Shown one piece after another: positions 12,439 to 23,300 of a DNA stretch of 64,000 bases. The notes under the pieces were generated by a model, which was not told the origin of the DNA, ran no database searches, and saw nothing but the letters and a program-made list of their open reading frames with translations. The translations under genes and the position numbers were made by a program. The stretch's first letter is position 1. Each line of letters starts with the position of its first letter. This stretch comes from Phocoena phocoena (taxonomy: Eukaryota; Chordata; Mammalia; Artiodactyla; Phocoenidae): assembly GCF_963924675.1 (NCBI RefSeq), contig NC_089230.1:2977001-3041000 (forward strand), read 5' to 3'.

Positions 12439-14090
12439 CCAACAACAAAAAGCCCATGCTGGCAGCATCCCAATTTTGCCAATCTAGGCACTCAACAGCA
12501 GGAGTCCTGTGCAGGTTCGAGTAAGACAGACCCTACCCTGCACCTGGCCTGCCCCACAGTGTGGCTGTGAGGGGTCCTTGGAGCAGCCAGCAGGCTGGGG
12601 ACCCCCGGGCACCCTGTCCCAACGGAGGAGGAGTTGGTGGGGAAAGAACAGAGCAGGGAGCCAAGTGTGAAGGGTGAGGGGCAGTGAGGTTATTCCTAGA
12701 ACTCAGAGGAGAAGCAGCCTCTGGAAATAATAAATGGCAGGAAGCAAAAGACGAATTCAGAAAACTGTTTGGCCTTTTCAGTGAGACACAAAAGCATGGC
12801 TTCTAAGAAACAGCGCCTCAAGGAGCGAGGAGATTGTGATGCGAGGCAGAGGCGAGGGACTTGGGGGGTCAGGACTGTCAGAAAACCGAGGCGACAGCAG
12901 AAAAGAAACTCTTCACTGGAGGCAGTAAAAACCAAAAAGTGACGGAGAAAAGCAAACTGACAGAGTGGTGTGGGAAAAACATTTCACAAGCTTAATACAT
13001 GCAGAAAAGGCTAAGGGATGAAACAGTGGAGAAGCTGAGAACAGGCAAGAAATCTGATTTGGAAACACAGATAAGGTGGAAACAGAAGGACTGAAATTGT
13101 TACCACAGCGCAGGCCAGAGCTGAAGAGATGGCTGAAAGGGCTTTCCCGGCCTTCCTGGAAAAACCGGAGAAAGACATTCCACCCTGAAGACAAACTATG
13201 AACTACGAGGCCTGAGAAACTCAAGAACCCAGGAGAACAAGCTACCCGCCACAGAAGGGACCATAGTCCAGCCACCTACAGATTTCTCTTCTGCTGCCTG
13301 GGATTCCAGGACGGAGGCAACTGCGCTGGAGTTTTACGGAGAAAAGTCACAATCCCAGGCGTTCGGCCTCACCAGGCTTGTTTGTTTGTTTTTGGTGTGT
13401 GAACGCCCATCAGGAAACCGTACGCTGTCATCTGTGACAAAGTTTTGTGGCTGAGAAAGTATAGCCAGGATGGATTTGGTCTAGAAGCACTTCCTCGGGC
13501 TAATAATCCAACTCCACACCTGCCAAGGCCACACCCTCCCGTGCACTTCCGGAGAGAGGTCTGGAAGCTCAAAATGAGAGCCCGACTGCCCTCTTCCTGG
13601 GGCTGCAGTGACGGGTCAGCCAGGTCCAGGGCTGGGACACTACTGGGAAAGGTTTTGAGAAACAAGTCTTTGCTCTCTTCCCCAAACCAGAGATGCCCCA
13701 GACAACCCAGTGGCCTTTGAAAACTTTCAATGCTATGGAGTCTAAAGGATTATATTGTGCAACTTTAAAAACCATAACAAAATTCGTCGGGTTTCTTTCA
13801 AGTGGGATAGACAGAAAACCCACTAGTGACAGAAAAGATTTGCTGTCGAGCGCCCTTTATATGTTGTCTTAAATTTAGGACGCAAATGCCAGGATGGAAG
13901 AAGGGCTCACCAGAAGAACAGAATGAAAAAAAAAAGTTGAGGAGAACACACCCACACGTGCAGTGATCAGCGCGTGAGGTTTGCACTTGCACACGCGCGC
14001 ACACGCACACACACACATCATGTATATACAGATATGTACCTCCATCATGTGTGCAGTGTATTCTACAGTGAGCACAAATTATCTAATCAA
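12439..14090. other. Unassigned single-copy sequence with CA repeats
   Basis: Purine-rich 12700-13250 has no recognised product or repeat. A CA-rich run lies at 13988-14018. No gene found. Confidence 0.55.
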
Positions 14091-15339
14091 AAATCAATTT
14101 ATTTTTTAAGGAAGAAGAAAAAATAAAAGAAGGAAAGTGGAGGGCATGGCGGGAGTCCCACAACGCTGTCCCTGCCCTGACTGCCCTTGAGCGTGTTACG
14201 GCACCATTGATACCGGCTCCCACAAGACAAATGGTTTTGTTGCTTGAGAGGAGGGTGGGTCTGGGGAAAACCGCCTCTCTGGGAAATGAGGGGTGTGTGT
14301 GTGTGTGTGTGTATGTGCTTTTTTGTAAAATGTTTCCTAAGTTATTGGTGGAGCCTAAGGCCCAGCGTAAGGCCTTCACTTATTTTTCTGGACCGGCTGG
14401 CTAGACTTCCCAATGGGAGAAAGACCTTGGGAAAGAAACATCTGGGGAGCCCTGGCCCCTCCTCCCCCCAAGGAAGCACCTTGTTATTAACTGGGAATTC
14501 TTTATAGCTGGGCGGGAGGAAGTTTTTGGCTGTAAACTGTCATGCACGGCAGCCTTCATTGAAAGGACCCGGAGAGTGGAGACGCTTATCCTGAGAACCA
14601 AGGAACAAAGATCCAGAAAATCAGGCACAGAAAAGAAAGGAAAAATACTAGGCGGTGACGGTCCGGAGACCTCCGCAGCTACGGCGCAGCCCCTAAGCCC
14701 CGGCGTCTCGCCCAGCTGCGCGCTGAGCTTCCTGCGCGCCGCTCTGGAACCCTGGACCTTCCTTCTGGAGGGAAGAAATGTCGCTGCTCACGTTTGAGAG
14801 CTAACATTCTTTTCTGCAGGGGCTTTATTGTTATTTGTCCGTGCCCCGTCCCGTTCGTGGAGCCGAATTGAAATCGGAACCACAGTTACCGGAGCGACCT
14901 GGTAAACCCGCGGGTCCTCACCCGCGCTTCCAGACTTTGGGAAAATCGACCCCGAAGCATCAGCGCCAGGAGAGCTCCCGCCTCAGGGGTCAAGGAGTGT
15001 CCTAAGCTTCGCTCCCGGTCGGGGGTTTTAGAGACCCCCAACTGCCTGGTACCCACGCTTCTTCTCCCTCCACCTCACATCCACCCTCCTTTATTCTAAG
15101 TGCGCAGGCTCGGGGGGTCTCAACCGCACAGATGACCTTTAGACATCTTTAATTTCTCCGGAAAGCCCCCCAAAGCCTATGGCCCGGAAGAGCCTGGTGG
15201 AAGTCGACTCAGCAGGGTACGGGTGCCGGGAGCAAATGAGGTCCTTTTGCTGCCTCTTTCCAGAAGGAAACTTTCCCTCTCGGGTCAACTCCCTGGGCAT
15301 TTCCTTGCATCCTAGACAACAATAACAAAAAAAACTGAG
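14091..15339. other. Distal upstream region of TBXT
   Basis: Single-copy sequence leading into the CpG island, with a (GT)n run at 14288-14312. No exon recognised. Upstream regulatory DNA is plausible but no motif set here stands out. Confidence 0.5.
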
Positions 15340-16480
15340 AAATGCGACAGTGGCGGGGTACGCCGGGCCTCGCGACTCCGCAGGCCCCATCTGGAGAGGG
15401 GCGGAAAGGTAGCCGGGGGAGCGCGCTCACCCCTCCCCAGGGGGCTGCGGGCGCGCGGTCCCCCGGCATTCTCGACCCCGGAGAGAGCCCGGCTCCGCAC
15501 GGGGCAGGGCAGGGTTAGCGCGGGGCGCAGATTCCACGACCTCTCCGCAGAGCCAACCCTGCTAAGGCGCAGGGTTGCTCGGAATGGGTGCCCCGCCGAT
15601 GCGTGGCTTTTCCCAGAGGGCGTGAGGCGGGGTGAGCGCCGAGCAGACGCGGGGAACCGAGGCTGGGACCACGCGCCCTCTTTACCGAGGCGCGCAGACC
15701 GCGTCTCGACGCCGAGCATCTGCTGCCGTCCCCCTTCCTGGGCTCCCGTTTTAGGAGGAATGTTATTGTCTGAAGAGACCCTATTGAACTATTTCCTGCT
15801 CTTTGTCACCTTTCCTTCGCTCTCCTCGCGGAGGTTCTCCCCGAAAGGTGATAAACCACTCGAGCCCCTCACGGCCAGGCGCTGCGGCCGGCCGGGTGGG
15901 GAGACGCCCCTGGAACCCGGCTCGCCGGGCACGCCTGGCCCACCCCCTCCCACTCTCACCTTCCGCGAAAGCAGAGACCAGAACCCACAGAAGTGGAGCC
16001 ACCTCTCGGGTTACACTCAGTGCACGCACAGACCTCGTCCTCAAAGTCCTGCTTGGATAAGGGGGGAGCGAGGAAACATCCCCAAAGGGGTCGTTTGGTT
16101 GATTTCGGCCTATTATCTCCCTCTCGGGGCGCTGGATGGGCCCGTGGGCAGAGACTCCGAGCGTGGGCCCTCCCTTTCCAGACAGGTGAGGGCTGCGGAG
16201 AACAGGGGACGCCGGGTGGGGTGATCCATGGTCGTGGGTGTTAGCGGAGTCACCTGAAGCGCCGCGGGCCGAGGGACGTGTCGGGACGGGACCGGGCTCG
16301 GTGGCGGGCTGAGCCTTCGGAGGAGCGGAGACCAGCCCGACCCGGGCTAGGCACAGGGCGCGCCCTTAAGCGTGGCTGTGCGCGATGGTCGCTGGCGAGG
16401 GACGCACACAGGCTCGGGCGCAGGTGAGACCGCCGTGCGACTCCTGGCTGGCACACCTGCGGGGTCCTGGGTGCGCTGAG

Positions 16481-16502
16481 AGACAGAGAGAGAGAGAGAG
16501 AG
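16481..16502 (+). repeat. (GA)n microsatellite upstream of TBXT
   Basis: Short agagag run of about 20 nt within the CpG island, roughly 430 nt upstream of the inferred start site. Confidence 0.85.
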
Positions 16503-16639
16503 AAATTGGAGGGCCCCGCGCGCGGGAGTTGTGGAACTTCGCGGGCAGCCGGGCAACTCCTCGGCGAGGTGCGTGCGGGGCGAGCTCGGGAGCCCTGCCC
16601 GTCCATCCCCACCCCGTCTGTCCCCCATCCCCTCCCGGC

Positions 16640-16930
16640 CTTCGGGGCCAGCCCGGCCGCTTTGATGGAGGTGCAAACATTTGGAAGAGGGCGGAGGTGT
16701 AGGCGCTGGGCCGGGGCTCGCGGGGCCTGGCTCCGGATTTACAGAAGGCAGGCGCGGGAGCCCATTGTTGGCCCCCCGCCTCCGCGGCGCGCCCGGCTGA
16801 GTCTGATATGGCCGCTCGCGGCCAATGGGCAGCGGCCCTGGCACTTCAAAGGGCGCGCGGCCCAATCCGCCGCGCCCCCTCGGCGGCTCTCGAGGCTCTA
16901 TTTATGCCGAGGGGCGATTTTCTCTCCCCG
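16640..16930 (+). promoter_or_regulatory. TBXT core and proximal promoter
   Basis: In order: an optimal TCF/LEF site GCTTTGATG (16659-16667), CCAAT (16822-16826), a second TCF/LEF-type motif TTCAAAG (16845-16851), CCAAT (16862-16866) and TATA-like TATTTAT (16899-16905). The spacing places initiation near 16930. Brachyury is a known direct Wnt/beta-catenin target through promoter TCF sites. The transcription start is inferred, not measured. Confidence 0.75.
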
Positions 16931-17181
16931 GAGACCTCCTCCAGTAGCTCCTTGCGGGAGTTCAAGTGGAATAACCTTCCCCCCACCCCTTTCCCCCGCC
17001 CCTCCCCCCCGGATCTCTATCCTCGCCCTCCTCCCAGGTCTGTGCTGGCACCCGGGCGCCGTCGCAGGTCTTGGCCCGAGCGGCCCCTCTTCCTGGAAGA
17101 GCGGCCGCCTACTGGGGCGAAGGTGGCTTTCGGGTAGCAAGTCGGGGCTTCGGGGGGCGGTGGGGAGGGTCAGGCGGGAGG
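16930..17181 (+). other. TBXT: TBXT 5' untranslated leader (predicted)
   Basis: About 250 nt between the inferred start site and the ATG. No upstream ATG is present, so no uORF is predicted. It is very C-rich (16978-17010) then G-rich just before the ATG. Context at the start is A at -3. Confidence 0.6.
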
Positions 17182-17387
17182 ATGAGCTCCCCCGGCACCG
17201 ACGGCGCGGGGAAGAGCCTGCAGTACCGAGTGGACCACCTGCTGAGCGCCGTGGAGAGCGAGTTGCAGGCGGGCAGCGAGAAGGGCGACCCCACGGAACG
17301 CGAGCTGCGCGTGGGCCTGGAGGAGAGCGAGCTGTGGCTGCGCTTCAAGGAGCTCACCAACGAGATGATCGTGACCAAGAACGGCAG
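17182..17387 (+). CDS. TBXT: TBXT coding exon 1
   Basis: Encodes residues 1-68 and two bases of codon 69 (Arg). It carries the conserved N-terminus ([14 protein letters not shown], then a Glu/Arg-rich segment) and the start of the T-box ([19 protein letters not shown]). Donor is AG/GTAGGC. Compared with the recalled human protein, changes lie only at residues 7, 8 and 26. The exon lies inside the CpG island. Confidence 0.97.
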
Positions 17388-20300
17388 GTAGGCGCGCACC
17401 AACCCGGCGTGTGCCACGCACTCGGGCGGGCCGGGCAGCCGGGCTGCAAAGTTCCTTACCTTCCAACACTTTCTCCCGGTCTTTTTGCTCATTTCCGCTC
17501 AGACCGGGGGACAGACCCTTGTGGCCCCTAATTGTCCCTCTGGGACTTCTTCGCGTAATCCTCACTTCTGGGCATGAGGGTCTCCCGGGGGACTCCCCCG
17601 AGCCGCGCCTCGCCCACGCTCGCCCCGCGGGCTGGACCCGGGTGCTGCAACCCTCTGCCAGGTCCTCTCCCGCCCTGCCTCTGGAGGCCGGGGCGGGGGG
17701 GGTGGGGGTAGTGAGGAGGGCTCCTGTGGATCTAGGAGAGTCCTGGGAAGGGGGGCGCTCGGGCGTCCCCTTTGTAAGTTCCCAAGGGGGCTCCTCTTTG
17801 CTCCAAATGCAGATGCCCCTGGCTTCTTCGTTCTAACGGGTCAGATCCGGGGTCCTCCAGCTGCGCTCCTTCCTTTCCAGGAGGATGTTCCCGGTGCTGA
17901 AGGTGAACGTGTCTGGCCTGGACCCCAACGCCATGTACTCCTTCCTGCTGGACTTCGTGGCGGCCGACAACCACCGCTGGAAGTACGTGAACGGGGAGTG
18001 GGTGCCAGGGGGCAAGCCTGAGCCGCAGGCGCCCAGCTGCGTCTACATCCATCCCGACTCGCCCAACTTCGGGGCGCACTGGATGAAGGCGCCGGTCTCC
18101 TTCAGCAAAGTCAAGCTCACCAACAAGCTCAATGGAGGGGGCCAGGTAGGTGTGATGGGGTGCGGGGACGGGGCGGCGGACGACGCGAGGATGGGCCCCC
18201 GAGAGTCTGCACCTTGTCCCCGGGGAGCCTTGCAAGGGCGCTGCGCGCACGGAGATGACATCTGCCTTCCTCGGTTCAGCCTGCAGTGTTATTTATAGTA
18301 AACTGACGACGGTAACACCAAGGCCTGGAGAGCGGGGAGAGGGCTCAAAGCCTCCCCTTTGAACGCTCAGGCAGATCTCAAGTTTGGGGGAACTTTTGCG
18401 TCCTAGCCCTCAACTTTCCTAGGGGTAGAGAAAATACCAGTCTTGATGGTAAACGGTCGCTTTAGCGCTGAATGCGTCCACATATTTACTGCGTGGAGTC
18501 TGAACAAACTTGTAAATCTGTTCTTTTCTACAGAACGTCTTTACTTGGGGATTGTTACTGGGAGACCCGGTGTTCCCGTAAGCTGCGATCTCGCTCAGGC
18601 ATTTAAAGCTGTCTGCAGTTGCCCTGGAAGCCTTAGAACTTTACCGGGTCAAAGCATTTCGTGATGGGCATTCATTGCCTTCAATGGCGTGCAGCATGTC
18701 ACATCCCTTTTCCAAACTAGTGGTGAGAGCAGCACCCAATGGGAAACCTACCAACTTCAACAGGAAAGACGTTTTCCTGCGAGCTGCAGGATTTTCTGCA
18801 TCTTGGATGTATTTTTCTCCTCCTCAGCAGGACAAATGGATGTTTTCTCGTCTTAACGGTAGGACTTTGATGATCACCATTCCCGTGTTTATGTCTCTCA
18901 GATCATGTTGAACTCCTTACATAAGTATGAGCCTCGAATCCACATCGTGAGAGTTGGGGGCCCGCAGCGCATGATCACCAGCCACTGCTTCCCGGAGACC
19001 CAGTTCATAGCGGTGACCGCTTATCAGAATGAAGAGGTGAGAGGGGCGCGGGCAGCCATCGGTCTGGCGAATGCTCTGCGGGAGGTTCCCGGGAATGCCA
19101 GGAGCCTGTGTGATTATTGTACTTTTAGACTGATAATTAGTGCCCTTTCAAGTAATTTACCGTAACTATAAAATTGGAACAGCGGGAGAAAAGTTTTAAA
19201 ATAAGTGGTCATTCAAGCACTTTCCCCTTTAGTTTTCCATAAAAGTGTCCACTACTAAAGGCTCAAAATGAAAAGATGAATAAAACATTTAGGTTAAAGG
19301 ACTGTAAGAATTTAAGAACAGGACTTCAGAGAAAGGGGGGGGCTCTCCTTACTCTGGGAATCTTCCTAAAAGGGTTGGGGGCATCCCTCCAAATCTGTGG
19401 TGTGAAGAGTCACCTAGATACAGAATACAGTTCAGTGCCTGTAAATCCATATCGGAGTCTGACCCCAAAGTGTAGGCGGTTTGTGATTAGCTGGTCAAGG
19501 TGTCGCTGGGTGTTGACTGCCAGCTAGAACCAGTCACTATTCCCAAGCGGACCCTGTTTGTCTGGTTGATACACACAGCATATGGTCAGCAAGAGGTTAA
19601 ACGTATTGTGAATTCCACTCGGAAAGTCAGCCTCTAAAAGCTTTCCGGAACTGTGCTCTTCTTTATAAAACATGATTCCTCGGCTACCTCAGGTCCAAAT
19701 AGAAAGACATACCGGGAAATAAATCTGATTATATTCGGATATTTAGAGGGGGTGCTGGTGGTCCCTGATTTCTTGGTGCCCAATTAAATCCTCTGGTGAA
19801 TGAACAACGTACTAGTAAACGCAACTTCTTGTTTTTCAGATCACAGCTCTTAAAATTAAATACAATCCATTTGCAAAAGCTTTCCTTGATGCAAAGGAAA
19901 GGTGAGAGAATTCTAACTATACCCTTTGAGCAAAGACGTGTGCAGAAAGATGAACTATTGCCGCAAATACTGTGTTCTGAACGTCCTCCTTGACAATTCG
20001 CTACACTTCTTTGGCAGAAGCCATCACAAGGACGTGATGGAAGACCCTGGAGACAGCCAGCAGTCTGGGCACTCCCCATGTACGGTTTGTTGCGCTCTGG
20101 CCAGATGTGCCTCGTTTCAGGGGCTAGCCTGCGGGGAGCTGGAAGCTGGGGATGGAGCAGACAGAGCTTCTGGGTGCACTTGGGGAGCACATTGCCCTTT
20201 GCTGTGCGAGGCACCTGGCCCTGTGTGTTGATGCTGTTACGAATGGTCCTCAACCTACTGGCCCTCAGCCTCTGCTCCATCTGGGCTTGCGGATGCTCCC

Positions 20301-23300
20301 CCAGCCCACAGGACTCCTGACAGAGAAGCCTGGGGAGAATTCACTGGGGTTCTTTTGCTGTGCTTCAAGGCAGCTCCAACCATAGCCTGGATGGGTGTTT
20401 ACACCCTGCCGTGTTGGACAGGAGGAGAGCCCGGCTCGTATCCACTTTGAGATGGTTTCTCTTTTTGTTAATGACTGAAAACTGGAGGACCATGTTTGGG
20501 ACGATGCTTGTGATCACGTGTGGTTTTCCCCTTAGCCTGCTTCGGTTCTGGGAATGGCCCATCAGCTCATGCTGGAAGCAGTGGGGCGTAAAATGGGAAA
20601 GTCTGCTTTAAGTCTAGCTTCCTTTAGGAGTTCCATGAGCCAGCGAAGTGATGCCGTCTGCAGCAGAGCCTGTGAGGAGGAAGGGCTGTGTCTAGCCCTC
20701 CTCTCCACGCAGGGAGGGGACCCTGAGAGAGGAAAGTTAGTGTTTGCTGCCCACTTCAGGAGTCTGGACGAACCAGCATGGCACCCTCCTCAAACTGCGT
20801 GTGTTTCTTTCTTTTTCTATTTCTTTCTTCCTCCCTCCCCACTCCTTCCCTCCCTCCCTCCCCACTCCTTCCCTCCCTCCTTCCCCCCTCCTTCCCTCCC
20901 TCCCTCCCCCTTCCCTCCCTCCTTCCCCCCTCCTTCCCTCCCTCCCTCCCCCCTCCCTCCCTCCCTCCCTTCTTGTCATCTTATGGACTAATTTAACAAA
21001 CAGCTCTCCTAAGTGGCTCACGGGCTGCCGCGTCATAGAGCAGAATATGAACAACTTCTTTGGCAAGTGATGGAGCCCAAACTTTGTGGCCACATCTGGA
21101 CCTTCCCCTCATTTGAATGTTGTCTGAAGAATTGTTTGTAGTTTGGGAATTGGAGCCAGAGTTGTCGTCCTCCTAGTGCATTGTTTTTCTGATTTCTTTT
21201 TTAAAGTTAAAAAGGAAATGGAGAAGAAATTGGAGTTTTAGAGGAGGGCAGGGCAATGTTGGAACGATTTTCTGATTGATGTGTAAGGCGGGGAGAGTGT
21301 GGGCCTAAAGCAGGAGAAAGGTGAGCAGAACATGGGTGCCCCTCCAGCCAGGACAGTAGCCCCTCCGTGCGACGCTGTGGGGTGGGACGAGGGGGACGAG
21401 GGCCTCCACTGCACGGCTCGCCCTGTGTGTCCTGAATGCGCCTGGCTCTGAGTCTGAATTCTGTCTGTTTTTACGTTATATTCAAGCTCAGAAGGTAGGC
21501 CCTGAAAGCTAACCTGCTTGGGGGGACGGAACATCCCGTAAGAGGCTGGGAGGATTCTGGGGGTGTTTTGGAGGCTTCAGGCTTGGCTGAGGTCGGGGTC
21601 AGTCTCCCAGGGTTTCGGCTGTCCTGTGGGCTTAGAAACCTTGGCCAGCCTGAGGCACCTGAAGACTCCGCTGGGCCCTCGGTGTTCACGAATCCCGAGC
21701 AAAAGACCTGCCACTTCCTGGCCTCTGCCCTCCCGTCTTTTGGTAGTTTTTGTTTGTTTGTGTGTTTTGGGGTTTTTGGGGGCCATGCCGCTCAGCCTGT
21801 GGGATCTTAGTTCCCTGACCAGGGTGAACCTGGTCCTGGGCAGTGAGTTCGGAGCCCTAACCACTGGACCTCTGGGGGCTTCCCCTCCTGTCCTTTAAAT
21901 AATGGAAATGGTGCAAAAGTCAGGCACTCAGCATTCTTCTCTCACAGCAGGGGGGTGGTTGATTCCTGGAACCAGCACCCTGTGTCCACCTGCCACCCCT
22001 CACCCTCAGTTTGGAGGCCCCCTCTCTCTTCCCTCCACGCACGGCTGTGAAAGGTACCCGGCCCTGAGGAACCACCGCCCAGCCCCCTACCCCAGCCCTT
22101 ACGCACATCGGAACAATTCTCCAAGTAAGTCCTGAGCGGAAGCAGGCCCGGGCTTTGGGGGCGGCCGGAAGACCTCTGGAAAGGGAAAGGCAGTCTGCAG
22201 GGCTCCAGAGCCTTTCCCTTTCATGTCCGTGTTACTGCTGGCTCGACCACAGAGACGTCCAGTCCAGGGGGCCTTTGGGGCTGGATGTGGCCGTTGTTGC
22301 TCCAGCGTTCTTGCTCCAGGACTGTGGGCCCATGTCTAGGCGCCCAGGTTTGGATATTTTATGAACCCTTCGAAAGTGATGATGTCGGGCCAGCCAAGCA
22401 CTCGAGTTACTAGCTTGACTGACACACGTGTGTTTCTCCAAGTATGGTACCCGGGTCAGCAGCCCCAGTATCATCTGAAAAGCCCCCAGATTTACAGAAT
22501 CAGAAGCTCTAGGGGTGGGCCCAGCACTTTGTGGTTTAACAAGCCCCTAGGCGACCCTGGTGCAGGCTTGAGTCTTGTGATCAGCGGGCCAGACCATGAA
22601 GATCCCTGGACCTAGTTCTCTCTAACACCATGGATGCCCAGACTTCATTTTGTCTGGCTCCAAAAGGAGGGAAAAAGCGAATGAACACCATAAAACAATG
22701 AAGCAATTCAAGCTGATTTGAAATGGAAGGAGCTTATTTGGGGAGGAAATAGTTGTCCAACCAGAGGCTAGAAGATCATATTTTAAATTTTGCCTGGTTT
22801 CTAAAGCCCTTTTAATTCTTAAGAAATAACCCTTCGGGGAAGAGGCAGGATAAAATTGCATTGATTTTATTTTTAAAGGTAATTAGTCCTCAATCATGTG
22901 ATTGTAGGATTCCATCTCTACAGGGCAGCTGTTGACCTAATGATAGAGAAAAAGCCTGGGTACTGGAATATATTCAAATATATACATTGGACAATAAGTA
23001 TTAGCCTCTGATGACCAGTTTAGCAGGCTAGTGGACTGTTTTCTCTACTTAATATCGCGCACATTTTGTTTTCAACGTTGGGTAGCTCCAGCTATTGGTA
23101 GTATTTCAATGCACTTTGTCACTCTCGGAAGATCCCGTCAGTAATGACACTTTCTTACGTCCCGTAGCGTATTCTGACAGTTCATCTGCGTGTTTGTCCA
23201 TGCTCCCGTCCCACGACAATTGGTCCAGCCTTGGAATGCCTGCCCACACCAGCGTGCTCCCCATGAGTCCGAATGCTGGTTCTCCTACGGGCTCTAGGTA

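Larger units (their letters stand above)
15340..18260. promoter_or_regulatory. CpG island over TBXT promoter, exons 1-2
   Basis: Dense CG dinucleotides and high GC are seen directly across this interval, in contrast with the flanks. Developmental T-box genes characteristically sit in such islands, which are often Polycomb targets. Long open frames on both strands here are artefacts of GC content. Confidence 0.85.
20080..21950 (+). other. TBXT intron 5
   Basis: 1871-nt intron with a weak GTACGG donor and a tandem CAG-CAG acceptor. It holds a long TTCCC-type pyrimidine tract (about 20800-20972) and a minus-strand tRNA-derived SINE close to the acceptor. The remainder is unassigned sequence. 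Confidence 0.9.

Noticed and set aside
12700..13280. Purine-rich segment that looked like a processed pseudogene
   Set aside because: No reading frame gives a recognisable protein, and no poly(A) tail or target duplication was found.
15622..16224. 200-codon plus-strand open frame upstream of TBXT
   Set aside because: No recognisable domain or splice signals, and composition typical of CpG-island shadow frames.
16347..16865. 172-codon minus-strand open frame in the TBXT promoter
   Set aside because: Low-complexity Pro/Arg/Ser product with no known family; explained by GC content.
16506..17531. 341-codon plus-strand open frame overlapping TBXT exon 1
   Set aside because: It is in a different frame from TBXT, is Arg/Gly/Pro-rich, runs through promoter, exon and intron, and lies in the CpG island where stops are rare.
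20744..21070. Ser/Pro/Leu-repeat open frames in intron 5
   Set aside because: Direct translation of the pyrimidine microsatellite inside an intron.
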